A stretch of 64,000 bases of DNA from Polyangia bacterium. GTDB taxonomy: Bacteria; Myxococcota_A; Polyangia; Nannocystales; Nannocystaceae. Position numbers and translations under genes: made by a program. The notes beneath the pieces are model-generated. The model was given only the letters and a program-made list of their open reading frames with translations, ran no database searches and was not told the DNA's origin. Below are positions 1 to 9,677 of this stretch, piece after piece (position 1 is the stretch's first letter; the number at the start of each line of letters is the position of its first letter). Where the stretch lies: the NCBI GenBank assembly GCA_030430565.1, contig JAUIKS010000013.1, positions 236,068 through 300,067 of the forward strand, given 5' to 3'.

Positions 1-672
1 GCCGGACATCGTGTACGCGATGTAGACGCCGACGCTGGCGGCGCCCAAGAGGTAGAGCAGCGCGGTGACGAGCTTCGCGTTGTAGCGCGCGAGCACGGCG
101 CGCTGCTTCTTGGCCTGCTCGGCGCCGGCCGAGAGCTCGTGGGCGCGCTTGCCGAAGCCGAGGAACATGGCCAAAAGGCCAGTGCATGACAGGAGCCAGA
201 TCGAGGGGTCGACGCGCAGCGCGAAGGCGCCGGCGAGCACGCGCAGGATGAAGCCGAGCGCGATGGAGAGCACGTCGAGGTAGGGGACGTGCTTGACCTT
301 AAAGCTGTAGGCGAGGTTATTGACGAAGTAGCCGCCCAGGATCGCGGCGTAGAGCGGCTCGAGGAAGTAGCCGAGCGCGAGCGCGACCGGGACCGCGCCG
401 ATCACGAAGTTGCGCGCGAGGGTCTCTGAGAGCTGACCGGAGGGCAGCGGGCGCTTGCACTTCTTCGGGTGCGCGCGGTCCTTCTCGATGTCGACGAGGT
501 CGTTGAGGACGTAGACGCTGCCCGACACCAGGCAGAACAGCCCGACCGCGCCGGCGGTGATCAGCAAGCTCGTGGGATCCGTGAGCTTCTGGCCGAACAT
601 CAGCGGCACGGCCACGAACAGGTTCTTGATCCACTGCTTGGGTCGGAGCGTCTTAATCAGAGGGAACATCAT
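1..672 (-). CDS. UbiA-family prenyltransferase, probably decaprenyl-phosphate phosphoribosyltransferase-like (3' end cut by window)
   Basis: The minus strand is open from an ATGATG at 672 to the window edge: 224 codons with no stop, so the C-terminus is missing. The protein starts MMFPLIKTLRPKQWIKNLFV and carries the first UbiA aspartate motif, NDxxDxxxDRxHPxK, at about residues 56-70, followed by RPLPSGQL and several hydrophobic segments. This N-terminus (LRPKQWxKN) is typical of the subgroup that includes decaprenyl-phosphate 5-phosphoribosyltransferase, which moves a prenyl/phosphoribosyl group on polyprenyl phosphate at the inner membrane. The exact substrate is inferred. The gene is divergent from murJ; no clear Shine-Dalgarno was seen. 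Either of the two adjacent ATGs could be used. Confidence 0.82.
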   Translation of the reverse strand, partial: MMFPLIKTLRPKQWIKNLFVAVPLMFGQKLTDPTSLLITAGAVGLFCLVSGSVYVLNDLVDIEKDRAHPKKCKRPLPSGQLSETLARNFVIGAVPVALALGYFLEPLYAAILGGYFVNNLAYSFKVKHVPYLDVLSIALGFILRVLAGAFALRVDPSIWLLSCTGLLAMFLGFGKRAHELSAGAEQAKKQRAVLARYNAKLVTALLYLLGAASVGVYIAYTMSG

Positions 673-994
673 CAAAGCCGCGCTCAGGCGTAGGTCAGTT
701 CGGGTACAGGGAGGCGAGGCGCGCTAGGAGGGCGGCCCAATATGGCACGGGCCCGAGGCATCTTCCACGGACCGCCTGGGCGGGCGCGTCGAGTGCGCCA
801 CCTGACTCGAGTCGCGGATCGGAGTCTTCGGTGAGGGGCGTGGTATTGCTCGACAGCAGGCGCTGACAGGCGCTGGTGAAGGTCGCGCGGCCGGCTGCGC
901 GCGGATGAAGAACGACGGTTGCCGACGCGTACACGAGCGCGAGGGCGAGGCGCTCGAGGACCAGGAGCGAGAGGGAGCGCGGGGGAGCAGGGAC
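673..994. other. 322-bp intergenic region between divergent UbiA-family gene and murJ
   Basis: I see no convincing gene here. Several open frames cross it but have no recognisable protein. It must hold the promoters of the two divergent flanking genes. The only clear signal is a GGGGGAG Shine-Dalgarno at 981-987, in front of the GTG at 995. Confidence 0.5.
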
Positions 995-2608
995 GTGTCC
1001 GAGACGCTTCGATCATCTGGGAAGGTCGGCCTGGCCGTCGCGCTCTCGCGGGTGCTCGGGCTGTTTCGCGTCTCGATCCTGTCGCGGCTCATCGGCGCTG
1101 GCGCGCTCGCGGACGCGTTCTCCGTCGCGTTCCGGATCCCCAATCTGCTGCGCGACCTGCTCGCGGAGGGGGCGCTGTCCAGCGCGTTCGTGCCGACCTT
1201 CACGGCCGCGCTGAAGCGCGAGGGCGACGACGCGGCGCGGCAGCTCGCCAACCTCGCGCTCGGCGGCCTGCTGGTCTTGACGGGGATCCTGACGGCGCTC
1301 GGGATCGTGTTCGCGGAGCAGGTCGTCCGCGTGATCACCTCGGGCTGGTCCGATGACAAGGTCGCGCTCACGGCCCAGCTGACGCGCGTCATGATGCCGA
1401 TCCTCGCGCTCGTCAGCCTGGGCGCGGTCTGGATGGGCATCCTCAACGCCCAGCGGCGCTTCATCGTGCCCGCAGTCGCGCCGGCGCTGTTCAACGTCGT
1501 CAGCATCATCGTCGGCGTCGCGCTGCTCTTGTCCGGCGTGGAGGGCGAGCGCGCGCTGCTGGTGTGGAGCGTCGGGACGCTGTGCGCGGGCGTGGTGCAG
1601 GCGGGCAGTCAGCTGCCGGCGCTGTGGCGGATGGGCTACCGCCCGTGGCCGCGGCTCGCGGGCTTTCGCGCGCACCCGGGCGTGCGTCGCATCCTCCGCT
1701 TGATGCTGCCCGCGGTCGTCGGCGTCGCCGCAGTGCAGCTCAACGTCTTCGTCAACACGCGCTTCGCCGCGAGCCTGGGGGACGGCCCCGTCGCCCAGCT
1801 CGAGTACGCGTTTCGGATCTTCTTTCTGCCGATCGGGATGTTCGGCGTCGCGCTGGCCACCGTCACGACCACGATCGTCTCCGAGGAGGCCGCGCGCGGC
1901 GATCGTGACGGCTTGATCGCGCGCGCGCGCGAGTCCGTCGACGCGGTCTGGCTGCTCACCGCGGCCAGCGCGGTCGGCCTCGCGGTGCTCGCGGAGCCCG
2001 TCGTCTCGCTGCTCTACGAGGGCGGGCGCTTCACGCCCGAGGACACGCGCGCGGTCGCGTTCGTGCTCCAGGCCTACATGCTCGGCCTCGTCCCGTACAG
2101 CATGGTGAAGGTGGTCGCGCCGGCCTTCTACAGCGTCGATCGCCCGCGCGTCCCGCTGCTCGCGTCGGCGAGCGCGGTCGCGATCAACATCACCTTTAAC
2201 GCGCTGACCTATCGCACGCTCGGCGCGCCAGGTCTGGCTCTTGGGACATCTATCGCCGCGCTCGTCAACGTCGTGATCCTGCGGCTCTCGTTCCGGCGGG
2301 TGATCGGCGCGATGACGGCGGCGCGCCGGCGCGGGCGGCTCGCGTGGCTCGTGCTGGCGAGCGCGCTGCTCGGTGTCAGTGTGTGGGGCGCGCGGGAACT
2401 CTGCGAGCTCGGGATCGAGCGGCTCAGGGGCGGCCTCTCGGCCCCTGGGGCGTTTTGGGTCACGCTCGACGCGGGCGCGCTGCTGCTCGAGATCACGGTC
2501 GGCTTCGTGGTCTACACGGCGCTCCTGCGCGCGGTCGACTTCCCGGGCGCGGCGCAGCTGTGGCGGCTGCCCGGCGCGCTCGCGCGGCGGCTGCGGCGGC
2601 GCGCGTAG
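995..2608 (+). CDS. murJ: Lipid II flippase MurJ (MviN family)
   Basis: A 537-aa polytopic membrane protein of the MOP superfamily that flips the peptidoglycan precursor lipid II across the inner membrane. The N-terminus (VSETLRSSGKVGLAVALSRV) is followed by LGLFRVSILSRLIGAGALADAF and the FRIPNLLRDLLAEGALSSAFVP signature of the family, then 12-14 hydrophobic segments. The length matches MurJ. An ATG lies in frame at 905, but the GTG at 995 is preferred: it has a GGGGGAG ribosome site 7 nt upstream, and the extra 30 residues are hydrophilic and unlike the family. The C-terminus is Arg-rich. It stands alone, divergent from the UbiA-family gene. Confidence 0.93.
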   Translation: MSETLRSSGKVGLAVALSRVLGLFRVSILSRLIGAGALADAFSVAFRIPNLLRDLLAEGALSSAFVPTFTAALKREGDDAARQLANLALGGLLVLTGILTALGIVFAEQVVRVITSGWSDDKVALTAQLTRVMMPILALVSLGAVWMGILNAQRRFIVPAVAPALFNVVSIIVGVALLLSGVEGERALLVWSVGTLCAGVVQAGSQLPALWRMGYRPWPRLAGFRAHPGVRRILRLMLPAVVGVAAVQLNVFVNTRFAASLGDGPVAQLEYAFRIFFLPIGMFGVALATVTTTIVSEEAARGDRDGLIARARESVDAVWLLTAASAVGLAVLAEPVVSLLYEGGRFTPEDTRAVAFVLQAYMLGLVPYSMVKVVAPAFYSVDRPRVPLLASASAVAINITFNALTYRTLGAPGLALGTSIAALVNVVILRLSFRRVIGAMTAARRRGRLAWLVLASALLGVSVWGARELCELGIERLRGGLSAPGAFWVTLDAGALLLEITVGFVVYTALLRAVDFPGAAQLWRLPGALARRLRRRA

Positions 2609-2631
2609 GCGATCTATTCATATGTAGGATG

Positions 2632-2641
2632 AGACATGTCT
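2632..2641. promoter_or_regulatory. AGACATGTCT palindrome upstream of vWA lipoprotein gene
   Basis: A perfect 10-bp palindrome about 95 nt before the ATG at 2736. The GACATGTC core recurs at 25700-25707, and split half-sites occur at 4188-4209, each near a lipoprotein gene. This could be a shared operator; that is inference. Confidence 0.3.
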
Positions 2642-2735
2642 TTCGGGCGATGTCGCGCCTCGAGTTCGCGTGACTCCTCGCGGGGGCGCGCGGTACCATC
2701 TGCAAAGGTTGCTGACTGGCTCCGGGGTGTTTGAC

Positions 2736-4079
<1,344 letters not shown>

Positions 4080-4096
4080 GCTGAGCGAGCGCGACG

Positions 4097-4118
4097 CTCG
4101 GCGCGCTCGCGCGCCGAG
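4097..4118 (+). terminator. GC-rich hairpin after vWA lipoprotein gene
   Basis: CTCGGCGCG (4097-4105) and CGCGCCGAG (4110-4118) form a perfect 9-bp stem with a CTCG loop, 18 nt after the stop codon. No U tract follows, so it may be a weak terminator or a 3'-end stabiliser. Confidence 0.4.
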
Positions 4119-4187
4119 CCGGCGGGGCGGCGGGCTCGCGCGAACGCGCGCGGGTCCGCTGTATGTCTTTTTGGTACTTGAAGGTGG

Positions 4188-4209
4188 GACATGTACTAGT
4201 GGTCATGTC
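4188..4209. promoter_or_regulatory. Inverted repeat GACATG-N10-CATGTC upstream of choice-of-anchor L lipoprotein
   Basis: The half-sites GACATG (4188-4193) and CATGTC (4204-4209) lie about 100 nt before the ATG at 4308. They resemble the intact GACATGTC palindromes near two other lipoprotein genes. Possible operator; function inferred. Confidence 0.3.
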
Positions 4210-4292
4210 TGTGCCGGCCCGAGAATGTGACACCTGGGGCCTCGATCGCGTTTTCTGACAGCGTTTATAGGCCCGCGCGCGCGGCGGTCGGA

Positions 4293-4298
4293 TAAAAT
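4293..4298 (+). promoter_or_regulatory. -10-like TAAAAT close to start codon at 4308
   Basis: TAAAAT stands out in a GC-rich setting and ends 9 nt before the ATG, so a transcript would have almost no leader. It fits the leaderless pattern seen at many genes of the window. Confidence 0.45.
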
Positions 4299-4307
4299 GA
4301 GCATGCA

Positions 4308-6368
4308 ATGCAGCGTGTAGCGTCGATCACTGGTCTAGCACTGTTGGCAGCAACCCTCGTCGCGTGCGGCGACAGCGGGGTCGGGTCGACGAACGACACG
4401 ACCGGCGCGTCCGTCGCGACGCTCGGCACCACCGCGGGGACGGCGGGGACCGGCGCGACGACGGGCGGGATGACGGACCCGACGATGACCGGCGCCTCCG
4501 AGTCTGGCATGGGCACGAGCACGAGCGCGGGCCCCACGAGCTCGACGACGACCGACGACATGACCTCGGGCACGACGCAGGGGGTCAGCGACACCGACGA
4601 TCCCCCGCCGGTGTGCGCGCCCGAGGACTGCGAGCTCGGGCAGTACTGCGACATGGACTCGGGCGAGTGCACGCCGGGCTGCGACGACGACGAGGACTGC
4701 CAGGGCGAGACGGTCTGTGACCTCGACGCCAACGTCTGCACGGGCTGCGTCTCGGACGGCGACTGCGCGCTCGGGACCGTGTGCCTCGGCGGGACCTGCG
4801 AGCCGGGCTGCAACGACCAGCAGCCGTGCCAGGACGGCTTCACCTGCTGCGCCGAGACCTGCGTCGACGCGCTCAACGATCCGCTGAACTGCGGCGCCTG
4901 CGACAACGCCTGCCCCGATCCGGGCAACACCGACCCGACCTGCACGGACGGCATGTGCGGCTTTGACTGCGCGGACGGCTTTGACAACTGCGACGGCGAT
5001 CCGGGCAACGGCTGCGAGAACCAAGGCTCGTGCCTGTGCTCGCCCGGCGAGACCCAGGACTGCTACACGGGCCTGCCGCAGACCGAGGGCGTGGGCGAGT
5101 GCCAGTCGGGCACGCAGACCTGCAACCAAGACGGGACCGGCTGGGGCCCGTGCGAGGGCGAGGTGCTGCCGCTCGCGGAGGACATCTGCGGCAACAACGC
5201 GGACGACAACTGCGACGGCACGGTCGACGAGGATCCCGACAGCGACAACGACGGCTACACGGTCTGCGGCGGTGACTGCTGCGACGCGGTGGGCCCGAAC
5301 TGTCAGAACCCTGACCTCGTGAACCCCGGCGCGTTTGAGGTCGACGGCAACGACGTCGACGACGACTGCGACGGGACCAAGGACAACCCGGTGCCGGTCT
5401 GCGACAACGGCATCGCCTCGAACACGCAGAGCGCCGACGACTACGCCCGCGCCATCGACCTGTGCCAGTTCACGACCGAGAACGCCATGGGCCAGGACAA
5501 GATCTGGGGCGTCATCTCGAGCGGCGGCGGCCTCCTGCAGCCCTCCGGCAACAACGGCGAGTCGAACAACGGACACTCCGTCCGCAACGGCTTCGGCGCC
5601 AACATCACCAACTCCAAGGGCCAGCGCCTCGCGGTGCTGTCCTCCGGGCACGCGGCCGACAACATCAACGACAACAACCCCAACTTCGCGCCCTTCGAGA
5701 GCGGCGTGAACACCGGGCCTGACCAGACCGCGCCGCCGGACTGGCTCGCGGCCAACGGCGGCAGCTTCCCGAACGCGCCGGGCTGCCCGATCTCGGGGAA
5801 CACCAACGCCAACGACGGGCAGATGCTGCGGCTGCGCGTGCGCGTGCCGACCAACGCGAACTCGTTCACGGTCAAGTTCTTCTTCTTCTCGGCCGAGTAC
5901 CCCGAGTACGTGTGCACGAGCTTCAACGACTTCTTCGTCACGCTGGTGGACTCCACCGACAACGAGAACCCCAACGACAAGAACATCGCGATCTACGCCG
6001 AGGGGAATAACCAGTGGCCGGTCGGCGTGAACCTGGTCTCGGCCGCGCCGAACCTGTTCGCGGTCTGCGACAACGGCAACATCGGCTGCGCCGGCGGTCC
6101 GAACGTGCCCTACAACGGCTGCAACCAGGGCGAGAACCTGCTCACGGGGACAGGCTTCGACATCACCGCTTCGGCTTGTAGCGGCAACAACGATGTCGGC
6201 GGCGGCACCGGCTGGCTGATCATGAGCGGCAACGTGACGCCCGGCGAGACCATGGAGATCCGCTTCGCGATCTGGGACACGGGCGACTCGGTGTGGGACT
6301 CGCTGGTGCTGCTCGACCACTGGGAGTGGTCGGTGCAGGCCTCGGAGCCCGGTATTCAGCCCGGTTGA
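4308..6368 (+). CDS. Cys-rich lipoprotein with MopE-like motifs and choice-of-anchor L domain (copy 1)
   Basis: A 686-aa predicted lipoprotein with lipobox LVAC (Cys20) and a Thr/Ser/Gly linker to about residue 100. A Cys-rich block follows (about 100-240), with repeated CxxDxDC-type and 'CVSDGDC' segments. Next come MopE-like putative metal-binding motifs (NNADDNCDGTVDEDPD; GNDVDDDCDG) at about 295-355. The C-terminal half is a choice-of-anchor L domain, marked by FFFSAEYPEYVC followed by FNDFFVTLVD. Choice-of-anchor proteins are secreted surface proteins sorted by varied C-terminal signals; here anchoring appears to be by N-terminal lipid. The following gene is a close tandem paralogue. The ligand is unknown. 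Confidence 0.85.
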   Translation: MQRVASITGLALLAATLVACGDSGVGSTNDTTGASVATLGTTAGTAGTGATTGGMTDPTMTGASESGMGTSTSAGPTSSTTTDDMTSGTTQGVSDTDDPPPVCAPEDCELGQYCDMDSGECTPGCDDDEDCQGETVCDLDANVCTGCVSDGDCALGTVCLGGTCEPGCNDQQPCQDGFTCCAETCVDALNDPLNCGACDNACPDPGNTDPTCTDGMCGFDCADGFDNCDGDPGNGCENQGSCLCSPGETQDCYTGLPQTEGVGECQSGTQTCNQDGTGWGPCEGEVLPLAEDICGNNADDNCDGTVDEDPDSDNDGYTVCGGDCCDAVGPNCQNPDLVNPGAFEVDGNDVDDDCDGTKDNPVPVCDNGIASNTQSADDYARAIDLCQFTTENAMGQDKIWGVISSGGGLLQPSGNNGESNNGHSVRNGFGANITNSKGQRLAVLSSGHAADNINDNNPNFAPFESGVNTGPDQTAPPDWLAANGGSFPNAPGCPISGNTNANDGQMLRLRVRVPTNANSFTVKFFFFSAEYPEYVCTSFNDFFVTLVDSTDNENPNDKNIAIYAEGNNQWPVGVNLVSAAPNLFAVCDNGNIGCAGGPNVPYNGCNQGENLLTGTGFDITASACSGNNDVGGGTGWLIMSGNVTPGETMEIRFAIWDTGDSVWDSLVLLDHWEWSVQASEPGIQPG

Positions 6369-6407
6369 TCGACCGCGCGCGGAGGCGCGCGAGACCGTGA
6401 CTGCGGC

Positions 6408-6431
6408 GGGTCGCTCGATATCGAGCGGCCC
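6408..6431. promoter_or_regulatory. Long palindrome between the tandem lipoprotein genes
   Basis: CGCTCGATATCGAGCG (6412-6427) is a perfect 16-bp palindrome, extended by GGG/CCC arms with one mismatch on each side. It lies 39 nt after one stop and 66 nt before the next start. It could be a dimer operator or part of a terminator stem; it has no loop and no U tract. Confidence 0.4.
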
Positions 6432-6457
6432 GCTCGTCGTTTGCGGTCGCGGCGTGA

Positions 6458-6487
6458 TTGCGCCGCGCGGCGCCGCGGTCGTAGCAT
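6458..6487 (+). promoter_or_regulatory. Promoter of second choice-of-anchor L lipoprotein gene
   Basis: TTGCGC (6458-6463) and TAGCAT (6482-6487) with an 18-nt spacer look like a -35/-10 pair. The -10 ends 9 nt before the ATG at 6497, so the transcript would be leaderless or nearly so. Confidence 0.5.
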
Positions 6488-6496
6488 AGGCACACA

Positions 6497-8551
6497 ATGA
6501 CTCGTGTAGGTACAACGGCTGGTCTGTGTGTTTGTGTTCTCGCGGTCGCGTGCGGCGACAGCGGCGACCCGACGACGACGGACGCGCAGCCGACCCTCAC
6601 GACGACGCCGACCACGCTGCAGCCGACCGCGAGCGCGTCTGGGACCGACGCGACCTCCGGCGCCATGACCGACCCGACGATGACGGGCGCGACCGACTCG
6701 GGCGTGGGCACCACCAACGGCCCCGGCGGCAGCTCGACCTCGCTCGATCCCACGACCGGCGCGCCGACCGAGACTGACTCTGACACCACCGATCCGTCGA
6801 CCTGCGCGCCGGAGGACTGTGAGGTCGGCGAGTTCTGCAACATGGAGTCGGGCGCGTGTGAGCCGGGCTGCGACGCGGAGGAGGACTGTCAGGGCGAGAC
6901 CGTCTGCGACCTCGACGCCAACGTCTGCACGGGCTGCGTCTCGGACGGCGACTGCTCGCTCGGGACCGTGTGTGACGCCGGCGCGTGCGTGCCGGGCTGC
7001 AACGATCAGCAGCCGTGTCAGGACGGGCTCTCGTGCTGCGCGGGGACCTGCGTCGACGCGCTCACCGATCCGCTGAACTGCGGCGGCTGCGACGACGCCT
7101 GCCCGGATCCGGGGAACACGATCCCGACCTGCGCGGACGGGATGTGCGGCTTCGACTGCGCGGACAACTTCGACAACTGCGACGGCGACCCGGGCAACGG
7201 CTGCGAGAACCAGGGCGCGTGCCTGTGTACGCCCGGGGAGACCCAGGACTGCTACACGGGCCTGCCGCAGACCCAGGGCGTGGGCGAGTGCAAGGCGGGC
7301 ACGCAGACCTGCAACCAAGACGGGACCGGCTGGGGCGCGTGCGAGGGCGAGGTGCTGCCGCTCGCGGAGGACATCTGCAACAACAACGCGGACGACAATT
7401 GCGACGGCGCGGTCGACGAGGACCCCGACGGAGACAACGACGGCTACACGGTCTGCGGCGGCGATTGCTGCGACGCGGTGGGCCCGAACTGTCAAAACCC
7501 CGACCTGGTGAACCCGGGCGCGTTCGAGGTCGACGGCAACGACGTCGACGACGACTGCGACGGGACCAAGGACAACCCGCTGCCGCTGTGTGATCAGGGC
7601 ATCGCGTCGAACACCGGCAACCCGCTGGACTACGCGAAGGCCATCGACCTGTGTCAGTTCACGACCGAGAACGCCCAGGGCCAGGACAAGATCTGGGGCG
7701 TCATCTCGGGCGGGCTGCACCTCGCGAGCGGGGCCGGGGCGCCCAACGCGAATTCACGCTCGGTGCGGCCGGGCTTCGGCAGCAACATCTCGCCCTCGCT
7801 GGGGCAGCGGATCGCGGTCATGTCGACGGGGCACGCGGCCGACAGCAACGACAGCAACCCGAGCTTCGCGCAGTACCAGGACGGGCAGACGATGGGCACG
7901 ACCTCGACCTTCCCGGCCGACTGGTACTCGCTCAACGGCAACCAGCTGCCCAACGCGCCAGGTTGCCCGAACGTCGCGGGCAACCAGGCCAACGACCCGG
8001 TGCTGCTGAAGCTGCGGATCCGCGTGCCGACCAACGCGAACTCGTTCTCGGCCAAGATGTTCTTCTTCTCGGCCGAGTACCCGGAGTACGTCTGCACGGC
8101 CTTCAACGATTTCTTCGTGACGCTGGTCGACTCCAGCGACAACGAGAACCCGAGCGACAAGAACATCGCGATCTACACGCAGGGCAACAACAACTACCCG
8201 GTCGGCGTGAACATCCTGAAGGCCGCCAACGGCCTGTTCACGCAGTGCTCGAACGGTCAGATTACGCAGTGCGGGGTGCCGGCGAATTACAACGGCTGTC
8301 AGGGCACCTCGCTGCTCAACGGCACCGGCTTCGACATCACGGGCTCGACGCTGTTCTCGTGCAGCTACAGCGGCCGCCACGGGGGCGGGACCGGCTGGCT
8401 GACGATGAGCGGCAACGTCACGCCGGGCGAGACGATGGAGGTTCGCTTCGCGATCTGGGACTCGTCGGACGGCCTGTTCGACTCGACGGTGCTGCTCGAT
8501 CACTGGGAGTGGTCGGTGCAGGCCTCGGAGCCAGGCATCGAGCCGGGCTGA
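6497..8551 (+). CDS. Cys-rich lipoprotein with MopE-like motifs and choice-of-anchor L domain (copy 2)
   Basis: A 684-aa tandem paralogue of the preceding gene with the same order: lipobox AVAC (Cys19), Ser/Thr linker, Cys-rich block, MopE-like Asp/Cys motifs (NNADDNCDGAVDEDPD), and a choice-of-anchor L domain (FFFSAEYPEYVC, FNDFFVTLVD). Long stretches of the Cys-rich block are the same in both copies, while the segments around residues 400-470 and 590-620 differ, as expected if ligand surfaces diverged after duplication. It has its own promoter-like sequence, so the pair need not be an operon. It ends 12 nt from the convergent AraC-type gene. Confidence 0.85.
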   Translation: MTRVGTTAGLCVCVLAVACGDSGDPTTTDAQPTLTTTPTTLQPTASASGTDATSGAMTDPTMTGATDSGVGTTNGPGGSSTSLDPTTGAPTETDSDTTDPSTCAPEDCEVGEFCNMESGACEPGCDAEEDCQGETVCDLDANVCTGCVSDGDCSLGTVCDAGACVPGCNDQQPCQDGLSCCAGTCVDALTDPLNCGGCDDACPDPGNTIPTCADGMCGFDCADNFDNCDGDPGNGCENQGACLCTPGETQDCYTGLPQTQGVGECKAGTQTCNQDGTGWGACEGEVLPLAEDICNNNADDNCDGAVDEDPDGDNDGYTVCGGDCCDAVGPNCQNPDLVNPGAFEVDGNDVDDDCDGTKDNPLPLCDQGIASNTGNPLDYAKAIDLCQFTTENAQGQDKIWGVISGGLHLASGAGAPNANSRSVRPGFGSNISPSLGQRIAVMSTGHAADSNDSNPSFAQYQDGQTMGTTSTFPADWYSLNGNQLPNAPGCPNVAGNQANDPVLLKLRIRVPTNANSFSAKMFFFSAEYPEYVCTAFNDFFVTLVDSSDNENPSDKNIAIYTQGNNNYPVGVNILKAANGLFTQCSNGQITQCGVPANYNGCQGTSLLNGTGFDITGSTLFSCSYSGRHGGGTGWLTMSGNVTPGETMEVRFAIWDSSDGLFDSTVLLDHWEWSVQASEPGIEPG

Positions 8552-8563
8552 GCGCGGGCGCGC

Positions 8564-9574
8564 TCAGGCGCTCGTGGGGCGCCGGCGCGCGGCGCCGCGG
8601 TATTGCCGTGGAGACAGGCCGGCGTGGCGCCGGAAGGCGCGCGAGAAGCTGGCGTGATCGGTGAAGCCGCTGGCGCGGGCGACCTCGGCGATCGGGTCGC
8701 GGGTCGTCCGCAGCAGGCGGGCGGCTCGGCACATCCGCAGGCTGCGGAGGTAGGCGCCGGGGGTCATGCCGACGACGCGCGAGAACTGGCGCAGGAAGTG
8801 GTACTTCGACAGCCCGGCGATGGTCGCGAGCTCGTCGAGCGAGGTGCCGCGCGCGCTCGAGCGCGGATCGAGCTCGTGCTCGCGGAGGTACTCGACGACG
8901 CGGGCGATCGGGCGCTGCGCGACGCGGTTGGTCGAGCGCAGCCGCGGGTCGTGGAGGTTGGAGAAGCGGGTGAGCGCGTGGGCGATGACGCTCGTGATCG
9001 CGGCGTCGCGCTCGAGCGCGTGATCGGTGCCGGCGCCCGCGGCCTCGGGCTCGTCGCCGTCGCGTGCCTGCGCGCTGAGGAGCGCGCGGACGCGGCGGGT
9101 CAGCGCGGGCGCGCAGGCGACCTTGATGGAGGTGAACTCGGGGTCGCGGTCTTCGCCGGTGCGCTCTTTGGCGATCGCGCGCACCAGGTCACGCTCGACG
9201 TAGAGGCTGATGTACTCGATGTCTTCGCTGCCGCGGGTGTTGCCGGTGTGGACCTGGTGGGGGTTGATCAGGACCAGCTCGCCGGCGTCGAATTCGTAGA
9301 GCTTGCCGGCGACGTGGCAGGCCTCGTGCCCGCTGAGCTGCACGCAGATCACGTACTCGTCGTGGAAGTGCGGGACCAGCGGGACCGCGCTCTGTGCACC
9401 GCGGGCGTGGAACAGGCGAAAGCCGCGGGGGCCGCTGGGCGGCGAACGACGCTCGCTCCTCGGACGCCCGTCGACGCGCTCGCTGGTGGTGGAGCTGCGC
9501 GAGGGAGGTCGTGTGGAGTCGACGCGGACGGGCCCGTGGGCGGCCGTCCGTGAGCGTTCACCGGTGGCCACCAC
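8564..9574 (-). CDS. AraC-family transcriptional regulator with N-terminal cupin-like domain
   Basis: A 336-aa DNA-binding regulator. An N-terminal AraC_binding/cupin-type sensor (about residues 55-165; HFHDEYVICVQLSG, then GELVLINPHQVHTG) is followed by a C-terminal double HTH of about 100 residues. That region contains LDELATIAGLSKYHFLRQFS and, for the second helix pair, IAEVARASGFTDHASFSRAF. The start is GTG at 9574; the next codon (9571) is also GTG and lies exactly 6 nt after a TAGGCT -10-like hexamer (9583-9578), so 9571 may be the true leaderless start. It is divergent from the aminotransferase fusion gene, which is its likely target by position. The effector is unknown, but class members bind small molecules. 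Confidence 0.88.
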   Translation of the reverse strand: MVATGERSRTAAHGPVRVDSTRPPSRSSTTSERVDGRPRSERRSPPSGPRGFRLFHARGAQSAVPLVPHFHDEYVICVQLSGHEACHVAGKLYEFDAGELVLINPHQVHTGNTRGSEDIEYISLYVERDLVRAIAKERTGEDRDPEFTSIKVACAPALTRRVRALLSAQARDGDEPEAAGAGTDHALERDAAITSVIAHALTRFSNLHDPRLRSTNRVAQRPIARVVEYLREHELDPRSSARGTSLDELATIAGLSKYHFLRQFSRVVGMTPGAYLRSLRMCRAARLLRTTRDPIAEVARASGFTDHASFSRAFRRHAGLSPRQYRGAARRRPTSA

Positions 9575-9665
9575 ATCAGCCTAGCGGGGCGGACCCCCAC
9601 GGTCGAGGGGGCGCTTGTGAGTCGAGACATGCGCGCGCGCTCGGGACTCCGGTGGGCGGCGCGTG

Positions 9666-9671
9666 TATGCT
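9666..9671 (+). promoter_or_regulatory. -10-like TATGCT, leaderless start for fusion gene
   Basis: TATGCT is followed by exactly 6 nt and then GTG (9678). The same 6-nt geometry recurs at 32802, 34504, 34997 and 36625. It lies inside the longer open frame that begins at 9663, which argues for the 9678 start. Confidence 0.5.
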
Positions 9672-9677
9672 CCGCGC

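Noticed and set aside
4335..6515. Long minus-strand open frame (726 codons) opposite the first choice-of-anchor L lipoprotein
   Set aside because: Val/Ala/Arg-rich translation without domains; antisense shadow of a gene with a signal peptide and Cys motifs.
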